Of a DNA stretch of 53,604 nucleotides, positions 26,297 to 35,881 are shown piece after piece (the first letter of the stretch is position 1; each line of letters starts with the position of its first letter). A program made the position numbers and the translations under genes. The DNA comes from Lachnospiraceae bacterium. Lineage in GTDB: Bacteria; Bacillota; Clostridia; Lachnospirales; Lachnospiraceae. The notes beneath the pieces were generated by a model. It worked only from the letters and a program-made list of their open reading frames with translations, did not search any database and was not told the DNA's origin. The stretch lies in NCBI GenBank assembly GCA_017399445.1, contig JAFQCM010000014.1, forward strand, positions 1 to 53,604. The letters run 5' to 3'.

Positions 26297-29200
26297 TTAC
26301 TTAATTTTTATGGATTTTATACTACTATATCCTCCATAAACTTTTTTTCCTTTGATTTTTGTATAAGTTCGAACTCTCACATAGTACTTGTTTCCTTTCT
26401 TCAATTTCGAAGATTTCCATGTAATTTTTTGTTCTCCACTTATATTTGTCTTTTTTACACCAGTTGTAAATTCTTTATCTGTAGTATATTGCACCTCATA
26501 TCCAGATACTCCGCTTACTGATGCCCAGGTTACTGTAACTGCACGTTTTTTACTAGAAATGCTCTTTACCTTTGGAGCTGCCGGTCCAATGTCAAATGAA
26601 ACTTTTTTCTTTCCTTTGAAATTTCCAGTCCCTTGAATTATCACCGTCGCTTTTCCCATAACTATATTTTTTGAATAAGAAACTGTGTAATCACGTTTAG
26701 CTTTTAACTTTTTCTCTCCAAAGAATACTTTTACAGAAGGCTTTACCGCTTTTCCTGTGTAAGCTACACTTTCTGCCATTATCAGCTTTGCTTTTTTCAT
26801 GGATGCTTGCTTAATGGTAAATTCAGAACTTAAACTTCCAGTATAATTTCCTTTTCCAGTCACAACCACCTTGGCAGTTCCTACTTTTTTATTATTACTG
26901 AATTTTACCTTATAATCTGTATTTAATACCAAGTCTTTTCCAGCATCTTTTATGGTAATATTTGGTTTGATAACCGTTCCTGTATAAGTTTTTGCCTTAA
27001 TTGGTGACAAAACCACCTCTTGTAAGCTTTTCGGCTGAATCTTAAAGTTTACTGTTTTGGTACCGGTATAGTTTCCATTTCCTGTAATTATAATAGAACC
27101 GCTTCCTACATTTATGTTATTTTCATAGGATAAAGTATAATCTTTTTCCAATGTCATTGCAAGAATACCATCCCATGCGTTAATAACTGGTTTTAATTCT
27201 GTTCCATTATAAGTCTGTGACAGTATTTCATCTACTGTAATTCCGCTAATATCTTTTGGAAAAATATCAAAAGTTATTGCGGTTTCATCACAATAATTTC
27301 CAAGGCCCTTAATTATTATTGTACCTTTTCCTACATCAATATTGTCTTTGTATTCTAACTGGTAATCCACTTCTTCTTCTAAGGTATTACCATTGAGTGT
27401 AAGTATAGGTTTCGGCTCATTAGCCATTCCACTGTATATAAAAGTTTCTTCACATACAATCTCCGTTTTTTTAATTGGCCTTGGTACAATAGTAAATTCT
27501 TCCACTTTGGATTCACAATAATTGCCTAGACCGGTAATAACTATTTTTCCTTTTCCAATTCCTACATTTTCTTCATAGGTTACAGTATAGTCCACATCTG
27601 GCACCAAAATAGTAGCGTCGTGATTTAGCTGAAATTCCGGCATAATTTCCAATCCTGTGTAGCATTGGTCTTCTATCTTTGAAATATCCACATAATCAAT
27701 ATCTCTTTGTATAATTTCAAATTCTGTTTTTATAATCCCCTGATAATTTCCCTGAAATACCAATTCTACTTTGGCTGTTCCTATATTTTTATTTTCTGAA
27801 AATGCTACTGTATAATCTTTCCCCTGCTGCAACAGATAATCTCCATCCCGAATAATAATTTCCGGTTTTATTTCTCTTGCTGTGTATATCTGCGTTGCAA
27901 TTTTTTCTACCACTACATTTTCACATTCCCGAACCTTAATGTTAAAGTTTTTTACAATCTGACCTTTATAATTTCCTTTTCCATAAATTGCTACAGTAGC
28001 GGTTCCTGCATTCTGATTATTTTCATACTCTAACACGTAATCTTCATTTTCTATTAAAGCAGTATCAATTTCAGTATCATATACAGAAACCAAAGGTTTG
28101 ATTTCAAATCCAGTATAATCAAAATCTGGTATGTCTTCTACCTGCAAATTATTAATTGTCTTTGGCTCAATTACAAAAGTTTCTTCTGACTCTTTTCCAT
28201 AATTCCCAAGACCAGAAATATGTATTTTTGCGGTTCCGGCATTAATATTATTTTCGTAAGTATAAGAATAATCCTTACCATTTACTAACAAATTTGCCCC
28301 ATCTTCTATTATTACTTCTGGACGAATTTCACTTCCATTATAAACCTGATTTTCAATGGTTTTCATTGCTGCACGTCCAATATGCTTTTCTTCAATGGTA
28401 AAGTTTTTTGTAATGGTTCCCTTAAAGTTTCCTTTTCCGGTAATCTCCACACTGGCTGTACCAATATTGTAATTATTGCTATAATTTGTAGTATAATCTT
28501 TTCCATAAACCAATGCAACACCATTGTAAGATATATCCATCTCTGGAGTTACTGCCTGTCCAGTGTATACTTGATTTCTAATTTCTACAATATCTGTGCT
28601 TCCAATATCTGCCTGCTCAATACGAAAACTTTCTGTGATACTTCCGTCATATTCTCCTTTTCCTGTAAGAGTTACTGTTGCTGTACCTGCCCCCATATTA
28701 TTGCTATAATTTATGGTATAATCTTTTCCTTCTTCTAAGGGTTCACTACCATACACAGCCTTGATTTCTGGTGTAATTTCTTTTCCACTGTAAATCTGGT
28801 CTGACAGTTTTTCCACATTCACTGTTGCCATTGCTTTAAAGGTTCCTGTGGTATTAATGGTAAACACAATAGCACTATCTTCAGAAACTTTGTATTTGTA
28901 AGTAATAGGAAGAGAGGTATTTACAAATCGTATCATTCCATCTTCTATTGTAGCATTTGCAAGTTCACTTACCTTTTCTTCTTCAAAACCTTCTAATTCT
29001 TCCAGTGCTAACACCGGACTCTCAATAATTCTTCCATTATTTTCACAAAGAAACGTTGTTACTCCCTTATTAGTGCTAATATCCAGATACAAAAGTTCAT
29101 TATCACTACAAGTAAGAGAGGTGAGACGACCATTAGCTTTTAAATCCAATTTTTGGATTTTATTATTTCTACAATCAAGCGTTGTTAAGCCGCTACTTCT

Positions 29201-30265
29201 TTGCACTTGAAGCTCTTGTATTTGATTATTGCTACAATCTACTTCTTTCAGTCTTTCAATATTACTTAAATCCAATACTGGCAATTTATTATCACTACAA
29301 TCTAACACTGTTAAATTAGTATTTCCACTTAAATCTATAGAAGTCAATGCATTTCCTTCACAAATAACCTTTTCCAGCTTTGTATTATGTTTAAAATATA
29401 GGGTCTCAATATTGGAACCGTCACAATACACTTCTCTTAACACTCCATTACTTCTCGTATTTAGTGCAGTCATTCTTTCGTTATTTCCACAGTCTAAAAT
29501 CTGAAGTTTTGAAGCATAAGAAATATTTAAAGTTTCTATCAGATTAGTCCGGCAATATAGCTCTTTTAATAAACCACAATTTTCTAAGTAAAGTTCTCCT
29601 AAGTAATTATCCGAACAATTTAATATTGTTAATTCTGTATTATTACTTACATTTAAGCTTACCAGCTTATTATTATTACAGTAAAGTTTTATAAGTTTCC
29701 GGTTATTTTTCAAATCTATTTTTGTAAGAGCATTATCATTACAACGTAATTCCGTTAAATTTGTAAAATTTTCAATTCCATCTAGCTTTGCGATTCCAAG
29801 TCCGGAGATATCCAGTCCATGTACCACTCCTAATTCTGCTTCTGACAGTTTTCCGCTTTTGTCTAAATCTATATTATCTTTCACATATTGTTTTAAATTT
29901 TCATCTAGAAAAACACTTTCAATCTCTACTCCCTCTTCCTCCTCTGTTCCATTTCCACCTTCCGTTTCGCTTCCGTTTTCCGTTCCACTTCCATCTTCCG
30001 TTCCGCTTCCGTTTTCCGTTCCACTTCCATCTTCCGTTCCACTTCCACCTTCCGTTCCGCTTCCGTTTTCCGTTTCGCTTCCGTTTTCCGTTTCGCTTCC
30101 GTTTTCCGTTCCGCTTCCGTTTTCCGTTTCGCTTCCGTTTTCTATCTGCATTCCTTCCTCTGCTGCTGTTACAACCAAAGCATCCGAACAACTAAATGTA
30201 TTTAAAAACAATAAAGTTACGCATGCCATACCGGCAGTAATCTTTTTCCAAAATCTATTTTTCAT
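26297..30265 (-). CDS. large surface protein: LRRs, ten Ig-like repeats, FN3
   Basis: A 1322-aa exported protein. A signal peptide (1-35) is followed by a Glu/Asn/Gly/Ser/Thr repeat linker (about 40-118), an EF-hand-like segment DLDKSGKLSEAELG (about 130-145) and about twelve leucine-rich repeats of the L-x-x-L-x-C-x-x-N kind (150-420). Then come ten modules of about 75 residues (about 480-1230) with the pattern Y-x-G-x-x-I-x-P, DYT-x-x-Y-x-N-N, GTA-x-V-x-I-x-GKGNY. A C-terminal FN3 domain ends YGGYSSIKSIKIK. No LPXTG or SLH anchor is visible. AAGGGG stands 8 nt before the ATG. A host- or polysaccharide-binding adhesin is a reasonable inference. Confidence 0.88.
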   Translation of the reverse strand: MKNRFWKKITAGMACVTLLFLNTFSCSDALVVTAAEEGMQIENGSETENGSGTENGSETENGSETENGSGTEGGSGTEDGSGTENGSGTEDGSGTENGSETEGGNGTEEEEGVEIESVFLDENLKQYVKDNIDLDKSGKLSEAELGVVHGLDISGLGIAKLDGIENFTNLTELRCNDNALTKIDLKNNRKLIKLYCNNNKLVSLNVSNNTELTILNCSDNYLGELYLENCGLLKELYCRTNLIETLNISYASKLQILDCGNNERMTALNTRSNGVLREVYCDGSNIETLYFKHNTKLEKVICEGNALTSIDLSGNTNLTVLDCSDNKLPVLDLSNIERLKEVDCSNNQIQELQVQRSSGLTTLDCRNNKIQKLDLKANGRLTSLTCSDNELLYLDISTNKGVTTFLCENNGRIIESPVLALEELEGFEEEKVSELANATIEDGMIRFVNTSLPITYKYKVSEDSAIVFTINTTGTFKAMATVNVEKLSDQIYSGKEITPEIKAVYGSEPLEEGKDYTINYSNNMGAGTATVTLTGKGEYDGSITESFRIEQADIGSTDIVEIRNQVYTGQAVTPEMDISYNGVALVYGKDYTTNYSNNYNIGTASVEITGKGNFKGTITKNFTIEEKHIGRAAMKTIENQVYNGSEIRPEVIIEDGANLLVNGKDYSYTYENNINAGTAKIHISGLGNYGKESEETFVIEPKTINNLQVEDIPDFDYTGFEIKPLVSVYDTEIDTALIENEDYVLEYENNQNAGTATVAIYGKGNYKGQIVKNFNIKVRECENVVVEKIATQIYTAREIKPEIIIRDGDYLLQQGKDYTVAFSENKNIGTAKVELVFQGNYQGIIKTEFEIIQRDIDYVDISKIEDQCYTGLEIMPEFQLNHDATILVPDVDYTVTYEENVGIGKGKIVITGLGNYCESKVEEFTIVPRPIKKTEIVCEETFIYSGMANEPKPILTLNGNTLEEEVDYQLEYKDNIDVGKGTIIIKGLGNYCDETAITFDIFPKDISGITVDEILSQTYNGTELKPVINAWDGILAMTLEKDYTLSYENNINVGSGSIIITGNGNYTGTKTVNFKIQPKSLQEVVLSPIKAKTYTGTVIKPNITIKDAGKDLVLNTDYKVKFSNNKKVGTAKVVVTGKGNYTGSLSSEFTIKQASMKKAKLIMAESVAYTGKAVKPSVKVFFGEKKLKAKRDYTVSYSKNIVMGKATVIIQGTGNFKGKKKVSFDIGPAAPKVKSISSKKRAVTVTWASVSGVSGYEVQYTTDKEFTTGVKKTNISGEQKITWKSSKLKKGNKYYVRVRTYTKIKGKKVYGGYSSIKSIKIK
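29946..30140. repeat. coding 18-bp tandem repeat (ENGSETENGS type)
   Basis: Near-perfect units of the kind TTCCGTTTCGCTTCCGTT (plus-strand view) are repeated about ten times inside the surface-protein gene. They encode the acidic E-N/D/G-G-S-E/G-T linker. Repeats of this kind are prone to slippage, and all units are multiples of three, so length can vary without loss of frame. Confidence 0.85.
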
Positions 30266-30410
30266 ATAGCTTTCCCCTTTCGTCTAATCTCTCTTTCATT
30301 TGCTGTACTAAGTCTCTTAAACCATTATTAAATGTATATCGGTATTTTCTTATAAAAATTAAAGTTTATGTTTGTAAATTTCCTACTACTTTTATTACTC
30401 GATTCCTATC

Positions 30411-30439
30411 TTGAAAAAAGCAAAAATATTGTATATAAT
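30411..30439 (+). promoter_or_regulatory. promoter of small conserved protein gene
   Basis: TTGAAA (30411-30416) and TATAAT (30434-30439), 17-nt spacer, 44 bp before the start codon at 30483. Confidence 0.8.
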
Positions 30440-30482
30440 TATACTTGTGCTTATATGTATAAAAAGTTTGGAGTGAATTTTT

Positions 30483-30743
30483 ATGGAATTATCGAGACAA
30501 GACAAAGAAAATATTTTAACACGTGTCAATGCCTATGCTGATCAGGTACTTCCGGAACGAGATCCTTCCAAGGTACCAATCAGAGTACAGTTAGATGCAT
30601 TAAAACCAGAAATGGAAAAACTTGCAAAAGAATTTGAATTAAGTGTAGAGGACATTTTTATTATTTACATGGACATGAATACTGAAACTGTTGCAAATGC
30701 GGAATCTCAGTTACAGTCCAAACTAGATACTATGGATTTCTAA
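30483..30743 (+). CDS. small conserved protein of unknown function
   Basis: An 86-aa acidic, mostly helical soluble protein (MELSRQDKENILTRVNAY...). It has no signal peptide, Cys pairs or recognisable domain. GGAGTG lies about 9 nt before the ATG. It has its own near-consensus promoter and a perfect 13-bp terminator, so it is a real stand-alone gene. The sequence reads like a small regulatory or structural protein, but I do not recognise the family and assign no function. Confidence 0.8.
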   Translation: MELSRQDKENILTRVNAYADQVLPERDPSKVPIRVQLDALKPEMEKLAKEFELSVEDIFIIYMDMNTETVANAESQLQSKLDTMDF

Positions 30744-30770
30744 ATTTTATTAGCTTAATCAAGAATTATG

Positions 30771-30800
30771 GGGTGGAGTCATAAAAATGACTCCACCCCG
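30771..30800 (+). terminator. terminator of small protein gene
   Basis: A perfect 13-bp stem GGGGTGGAGTCAT / ATGACTCCACCCC with a 4-nt loop is followed by GTTTTATTAT on the plus strand. It sits 5 bp from the stop of the converging chemoreceptor gene and could block that too, though the minus side lacks a U-run. Confidence 0.88.
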
Positions 30801-30805
30801 TTTTA

Positions 30806-33211
30806 TTATACTTCTTCACTTTCTACTGTAAATGTACTAATTGCTTCCTGTAATTCCGTTGCATCTTCTCCTAACCCTGTTGCTGCTTCATTTAAATCTT
30901 TTGCTGCCTGAAGTTGCTCATCAGCTGATGCCTGTACTTCTTCTGATGCTGCCGCCGTTTCTGTTAATCCTGAAGAAATATTTTCAATTGCCTTTAAGGT
31001 TTCATCTTTTGCACTTTCAATGCTACTTACTCCATTTCCTATTTCTTCAATATTTTCCGTAAGTCCTTCCACCTGTTCTCCAATTACATTAAATACTTCT
31101 ATGGTTGCATTCAAAGAGCTTTCCTGGGAAGATACAATTTCTTCTGCCTCTTTTGCATTATTCGCTGTTTCTCTAGTTTTTAACTGAATTCCACCAATAA
31201 TACTTTCAATTTTATGAGAAGCTTCCATGGACTGCTCTGCCAATTTTCTAATTTCACCAGCCACTACTGCAAATCCTCTTCCTGCTTCTCCTGCCCTTGC
31301 CGCCTCAATAGAAGCATTTAAAGACAACAAATTAGTTTGAGATGCAATTTCATTAATGGTATTTGTAATCCCTTCGATGGAACGAGATTCCTTTTCTAAG
31401 GCTTCAATATTATCTATTACCTTTCTGGTAATATGGGTTGTTGCTTTTGCCTTTGTATTTAATTCCTGAATCGTTCCAATACCCGTAGTAACAGTTTCTT
31501 TTGTATTTTCTGCAAATTCAGCAATACGTGTTGTACTTTGATTTACATAATCAATTTTTTCGGATAATCCGCTCATTTTTTTCAAACAGCTTTCTGCATC
31601 ATGTGCCTGATCTATAATTCCTACTTCAATATGTTCTATGGCTACTGTAATACTTTTTGCTGAATCTACAAACCTTTCTGATGCTCGGGATACTTCTCTT
31701 GCCGAATCTGTAACACGCTCAGTAACTTTTGCTGACTTTCGAATCAAATCTTTAATACTTCCAATCATATGAGTAATATGATTATTCAATTTTTTGAATT
31801 CATCTCTTCGATTTGTTTCAACTTTTACTGTCAAATCTCCTTGGGAAGCTTCTTTTAATATTCCATTTACATTACCAATCGCTTTTCCCATTCCATTAGA
31901 TAAAATCATACCTACTACAACAGCTACAATAATCGCCACAATAACCATAAGAATTGTCATATTTTTAATATTAGAAGCCTGCTCCATAATTACTTTTTCT
32001 GGTATCATAGTAGCAAACACACACCCTGTGTTTCCAATCTTGGAATATACAAACATATATTCTTTCCCATTAACTTTTACATCACTGGTTCCAACTGTTT
32101 CTTCACTTTCTATTGCCGCATTATAAAATTCGGTATTATAAAAACTTTTTTCTTCTAATTCCTTTTCTGCTGCAATTTCTCTGCCATCCGGTGTAATAAA
32201 AGCACAAATGGTTCCCTCCGGAAACTCTATATTTCCTAGTATTTTTTGAATAGCAGACATCTTAATATCCATAGACACAATAGCCACTGGTTTCATTCTA
32301 TTACTGATAATGGCACGACTGATTACGATTGAATACTCTTCCGGCTCTGTGCCTATTATGCTGTCAATAAAATTATGATATCCACTCCATATTGGTTTTC
32401 CTTTTGCTTCTATAATGATTTTCCCTTCTTCAGTTTCGCTAAAAGCATCATAATCTTCTAATTTAAAGCTACCTTTTGAACTTAATGGGTTTCCATAAGA
32501 CGTCACTACATTTACCATATTCAGATTTTCATCCGCAAGAGTATCTCCTATTAATGTTTTTTGTAGAGATGCAAAATTACTTGCCTCTTCTGCTGCCTTC
32601 TTTTTGTAAGCCCCACTATAATAGGACACCAGTACTGTATCGTTGGCAAATTGTTGGGATTTTACTTCCAAATTACTTAAAAGTAATGTGTAGTATTCAC
32701 CTGCTTTTTGTACTGTGTTTGCTGTAGATTCCCGATAATTAGTTACAATCGTTTTTGACGCTCTGGAATAAGAAGAAATTCCCAAAATAACAATCAAAAT
32801 CACTGGAATCATAAATGCCAGTGTTAGTTTAATCTTTATCCCAAAAGCCATTTCCAAAATAGGATTTTTCTCAATTAGAAGGTCAAGTTTTTGATTCAGA
32901 CTTCCGCTTATGGCTCCTTTTTTTGCTTTTAGTCCTTTTCCTGTCTTTATATTCTTTTGACCTTTCTGTTTAAGCAATTTCCTCTTTTCACTACCCTCTT
33001 TTTTCTTTAATTTCCCCTTTACATTTTTCATTATGTTTGCCACTTGATTCGTGACAATTACTTTTTGTTTCTTCTTCTTCAAAGATTTACCCTTTTCCCC
33101 GGAAAGATTATCTTCCATTTCTTCCCTACTCTCATCACACTTATCTTTTTCTCGTTTTTTAACAACCCCCAGTTTCTTTATCCGACTTTTATCTAAAATC
33201 TTATTTTTCAT
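30806..33211 (-). CDS. methyl-accepting chemotaxis protein with long Lys-rich N-terminus
   Basis: An 801-aa chemoreceptor. The first ~115 residues are cytoplasmic and extremely lysine-rich (for example [22 protein letters not shown]). TM1 ([17 protein letters not shown]) follows, then a ~270-residue dCache-like sensor domain, TM2 ([20 protein letters not shown]), HAMP, and the signalling domain with tip [21 protein letters not shown] prefer the ATG at 33211 (GGGTGG upstream) to the ATG at 33232, which has no ribosome site. dCache domains usually bind small ligands such as amino acids; the ligand here is unknown. It is monocistronic between terminators. Confidence 0.9.
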   Translation of the reverse strand: MKNKILDKSRIKKLGVVKKREKDKCDESREEMEDNLSGEKGKSLKKKKQKVIVTNQVANIMKNVKGKLKKKEGSEKRKLLKQKGQKNIKTGKGLKAKKGAISGSLNQKLDLLIEKNPILEMAFGIKIKLTLAFMIPVILIVILGISSYSRASKTIVTNYRESTANTVQKAGEYYTLLLSNLEVKSQQFANDTVLVSYYSGAYKKKAAEEASNFASLQKTLIGDTLADENLNMVNVVTSYGNPLSSKGSFKLEDYDAFSETEEGKIIIEAKGKPIWSGYHNFIDSIIGTEPEEYSIVISRAIISNRMKPVAIVSMDIKMSAIQKILGNIEFPEGTICAFITPDGREIAAEKELEEKSFYNTEFYNAAIESEETVGTSDVKVNGKEYMFVYSKIGNTGCVFATMIPEKVIMEQASNIKNMTILMVIVAIIVAVVVGMILSNGMGKAIGNVNGILKEASQGDLTVKVETNRRDEFKKLNNHITHMIGSIKDLIRKSAKVTERVTDSAREVSRASERFVDSAKSITVAIEHIEVGIIDQAHDAESCLKKMSGLSEKIDYVNQSTTRIAEFAENTKETVTTGIGTIQELNTKAKATTHITRKVIDNIEALEKESRSIEGITNTINEIASQTNLLSLNASIEAARAGEAGRGFAVVAGEIRKLAEQSMEASHKIESIIGGIQLKTRETANNAKEAEEIVSSQESSLNATIEVFNVIGEQVEGLTENIEEIGNGVSSIESAKDETLKAIENISSGLTETAAASEEVQASADEQLQAAKDLNEAATGLGEDATELQEAISTFTVESEEV

Positions 33212-33401
33212 GAAAACCACCCACTTTCGCATTATTAAATACTAATCTTCAAACCTCACTTTCCTATTCCGACCCATTTTTCAGTCATTTTTTCCATTAT
33301 ACCATTTGCATATAATTTTCGCAACAAAAAGCTCTTTTTTCGTCTTTTTTTCTTTCATTTTGACAAATTGTTGTTTTTAACAGTAAAATTCAAACAAAAA
33401 A

Positions 33402-33442
33402 AGAACTTTCAACAGGTGTTTTTTTACCCATCAAAAAGTTCT
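33402..33442 (-). terminator. terminator of aspS operon
   Basis: An 8-bp stem AGAACTTT / AAAGTTCT around a 25-nt loop is followed on the minus strand by TTTTTT (33396-33401). It lies 11 bp after the aspS stop. Confidence 0.75.
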
Positions 33443-33452
33443 CTCTTTTACT

Positions 33453-35252
33453 TTATTCTTCTGTTTCTTCCTTACATACAATGGAAATTTCTAATTCTTC
33501 TAACTGCTTTTCTTCTACCACATCTGGTGCATTTGACATGAGACAAGATGCATCTTTTACTTTAGGGAATGCAATTACTTCTCGAATACTGTCCACACCT
33601 GCCATTAACATAATCATACGGTCAAACCCGTAAGCCAATCCTGCGTGAGGTGGTACTCCGTACTTAAACGCATTTAATAAGAAACCAAAACGTTCTTCTG
33701 CTTCTTCTGGCGTAAATCCAAGAATTTCAAACATTTTTGACTGAATGTCACTTTGGAAAATTCTAACGCTTCCACCGCCAATTTCGGTACCATTTAATAC
33801 AATATCGTATGCTTTTGCTCTTACTTCACCTGGAGCACTATCAAGCTTAACTAAATCTTCTTCCATAGGCATGGTAAATGGATGATGCATTGCTACATAT
33901 CTTTCCTGTTCTTCAGACCATTCCAATAATGGAAATTCGGTTACCCATAAGAAGTTAAACTTCTTCTTATCTAATAATTCCAAATTTCTTGCAATCTCAA
34001 GACGTAAATTACCAAGTACATCCCATACTACTTTATTTTTATCTGCTGCAAAGAATAATAAATCTCCCGGCTTACCTTCCATTCTCTCTACAATAGCTGC
34101 CAATTCTTCTTCTGTCATAAATTTTGCAAAGGAGGATTTATAAGAACCATCTTCTCCAATGGCAAGATATGCCAGTCCTTTTGCTCCAAAATCTTTTGCA
34201 AAATTCACTAGAGCATCAATTTTCTTTCTTGGCATTGATCCTTGTCCATTAGCATTGATACCACGAACAGAGCCACCATTTTCCAATGCACCGGTAAACA
34301 CACCAAAACCACAACTTGCTACTAAGTCAGAAATATCTTTTAATTCCATTCCAAATCTGGTATCTGGTTTATCAGAACCAAAACGATCCATGGCTTCCTG
34401 CCAGGTCATTCTCTGAATCGGAAGCTGTACATCAATTCCAATGGCATCTTTAAAAATTTTCGCTAACAGTCTTTCATTAATATCAATAACATCATCAATA
34501 TCTACAAAAGATAATTCCATATCGATCTGAGTAAATTCTGGCTGTCTGTCTGCTCTTAAATCTTCATCTCTGAAGCATTTTGCAATTTGGAAATATCTGT
34601 CATATCCAGAACACATTAAAAGCTGCTTAAATAACTGTGGTGACTGTGGAAGAGCATAAAATTTTCCATGATGTACACGACTTGGCACCAGGTAATCTCT
34701 TGCTCCTTCCGGAGTACTCTTAATTAAAATGGGAGTTTCTACTTCTAAGAATCCTTCTTCTGCCAAAAAATTTCGAACTGTTGTCGCTACTTTACTTCTA
34801 AGAATCAAATTTTTCTGAATATCCGGTCTTCTTAAATCCAGATAACGGTATTTTAATCGAATATCTTCTTTTGTTTTACTGTCTTCTTCAATTGGAAATG
34901 GTGGTGTCTGGGACTCAGATAAAATTCTAACTTCTGTTGCCCTGATTTCAATTTCACCAGTTGCCAGATTTTCATTTACTGCACCAGAACGTGCTTCCAC
35001 CTTACCTACTACTGCAATTACAAATTCACTTCTTAATTTTTCCGCTTTTGCAAAGCCTTCTGCCTTTACATCACTTTCTTCAAAAATAATCTGCATAATA
35101 CCAGAACGGTCACGCAAATCCACAAAAATGATGCCACCTTTGTTACGGCTTTTCTGTACCCATCCCATTAAGGTGACTTCACTTCCTATGTCATTCTTTG
35201 TTACTTCTGCACAACGATGTGTTCTTTTTAGTCCTTTCATTGCTTCTGCCAT
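33453..35252 (-). CDS. aspS: aspartate-tRNA ligase
   Basis: Bacterial-type class II AspRS of 599 aa. It has an N-terminal OB-fold anticodon domain (VTLMGWVQKSRNKGGIIFVDLRDRSG), motif 2 (FRDEDLRADRQPEFTQIDME near residue 215), a GAD insertion (about 300-400) and motif 3 near GLAYGFDRMIMLM. The start has GGAGG about 8 nt upstream. It follows the HD-GYP gene by 17 bp and ends the relA-hemZ operon. In many Firmicutes it follows hisS; here hisS is absent from this position. No T-box is seen upstream. Confidence 0.96.
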   Translation of the reverse strand: MAEAMKGLKRTHRCAEVTKNDIGSEVTLMGWVQKSRNKGGIIFVDLRDRSGIMQIIFEESDVKAEGFAKAEKLRSEFVIAVVGKVEARSGAVNENLATGEIEIRATEVRILSESQTPPFPIEEDSKTKEDIRLKYRYLDLRRPDIQKNLILRSKVATTVRNFLAEEGFLEVETPILIKSTPEGARDYLVPSRVHHGKFYALPQSPQLFKQLLMCSGYDRYFQIAKCFRDEDLRADRQPEFTQIDMELSFVDIDDVIDINERLLAKIFKDAIGIDVQLPIQRMTWQEAMDRFGSDKPDTRFGMELKDISDLVASCGFGVFTGALENGGSVRGINANGQGSMPRKKIDALVNFAKDFGAKGLAYLAIGEDGSYKSSFAKFMTEEELAAIVERMEGKPGDLLFFAADKNKVVWDVLGNLRLEIARNLELLDKKKFNFLWVTEFPLLEWSEEQERYVAMHHPFTMPMEEDLVKLDSAPGEVRAKAYDIVLNGTEIGGGSVRIFQSDIQSKMFEILGFTPEEAEERFGFLLNAFKYGVPPHAGLAYGFDRMIMLMAGVDSIREVIAFPKVKDASCLMSNAPDVVEEKQLEELEISIVCKEETEE

Positions 35253-35269
35253 TTTTCATATCCTCCAAT

Positions 35270-35881
35270 TTATTTACCAGCTTCAAGTATAAGCTGTCTA
35301 TTCTCTAGTATTTCATCCATTTCACCACTACATATTAGCGCTTGAAATGCAAGAAATATTTTCATGTCAAAATTTTTAAATTCCTCTGCCATAAGTTCCA
35401 TAGCGGTTTCTTTATCAAATGCCTTTCGGTAAGGTCTATCCGAAGTCAAAGCAGAAAACACATCACATACTCTGATAATTCTTGCTCCATAAGGAATCTC
35501 TTCCCCTTTCAAGTTATCGGGATACCCTGAACCATCAAAATTTTCATGATGATGTTTTACTGTTTCTAATACAAATTCTGAATATTCATGTTCCTTTAAA
35601 ATTTCATAACTGATTTTAGAATGAAGCCGCATATATTTTGTTGCTTCGATCGTTAAAGATTCCTCTGCCCTGCCATACAAATGGGAAGCCAATCGTAACT
35701 TTCCAACATCATGTAACATCCCTGCATTAGCAAGTTCCACACTTACACTCTCTTCATCGCCCATTTCCTTTGAAAGATAATAGGCAAGATTACTTACTCT
35801 TACTGCATGAGCCAATCCTTCCACCAAATCATTTATAACCCTTTCTTTTTCCAGTTCTAATTCCTCACACTTCACTTTCAT
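35270..35881 (-). CDS. HD-GYP-type phosphohydrolase
   Basis: A 203-aa HD-superfamily protein of the HD-GYP type. HDVGK (near residue 58), HHHENFDGSGYPDNLKGEEIP (near 107), ARIIRVCDVFSALTSDRPYR (near 133) and the A-MELM helix all match metal-binding positions. Such domains usually hydrolyse cyclic di-GMP or related nucleotides. No receiver or sensor domain is attached. The ATG at 35881 lies 16 bp inside the end of hemZ; AAGGAGG is 15 nt before it. A TTG at 35911 is an alternative start. It occupies the place where hisS is usually found between hemZ and aspS. Confidence 0.82.
   Translation of the reverse strand: MKVKCEELELEKERVINDLVEGLAHAVRVSNLAYYLSKEMGDEESVSVELANAGMLHDVGKLRLASHLYGRAEESLTIEATKYMRLHSKISYEILKEHEYSEFVLETVKHHHENFDGSGYPDNLKGEEIPYGARIIRVCDVFSALTSDRPYRKAFDKETAMELMAEEFKNFDMKIFLAFQALICSGEMDEILENRQLILEAGK

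Noticed and set aside
29788..30269. Two long open frames (135-136 aa) on the plus strand
   Set aside because: They are antisense to the acidic repeat of the surface protein. Repetitive codons keep several frames open, and the translations are Pro/Phe/Arg-rich nonsense without ribosome sites.
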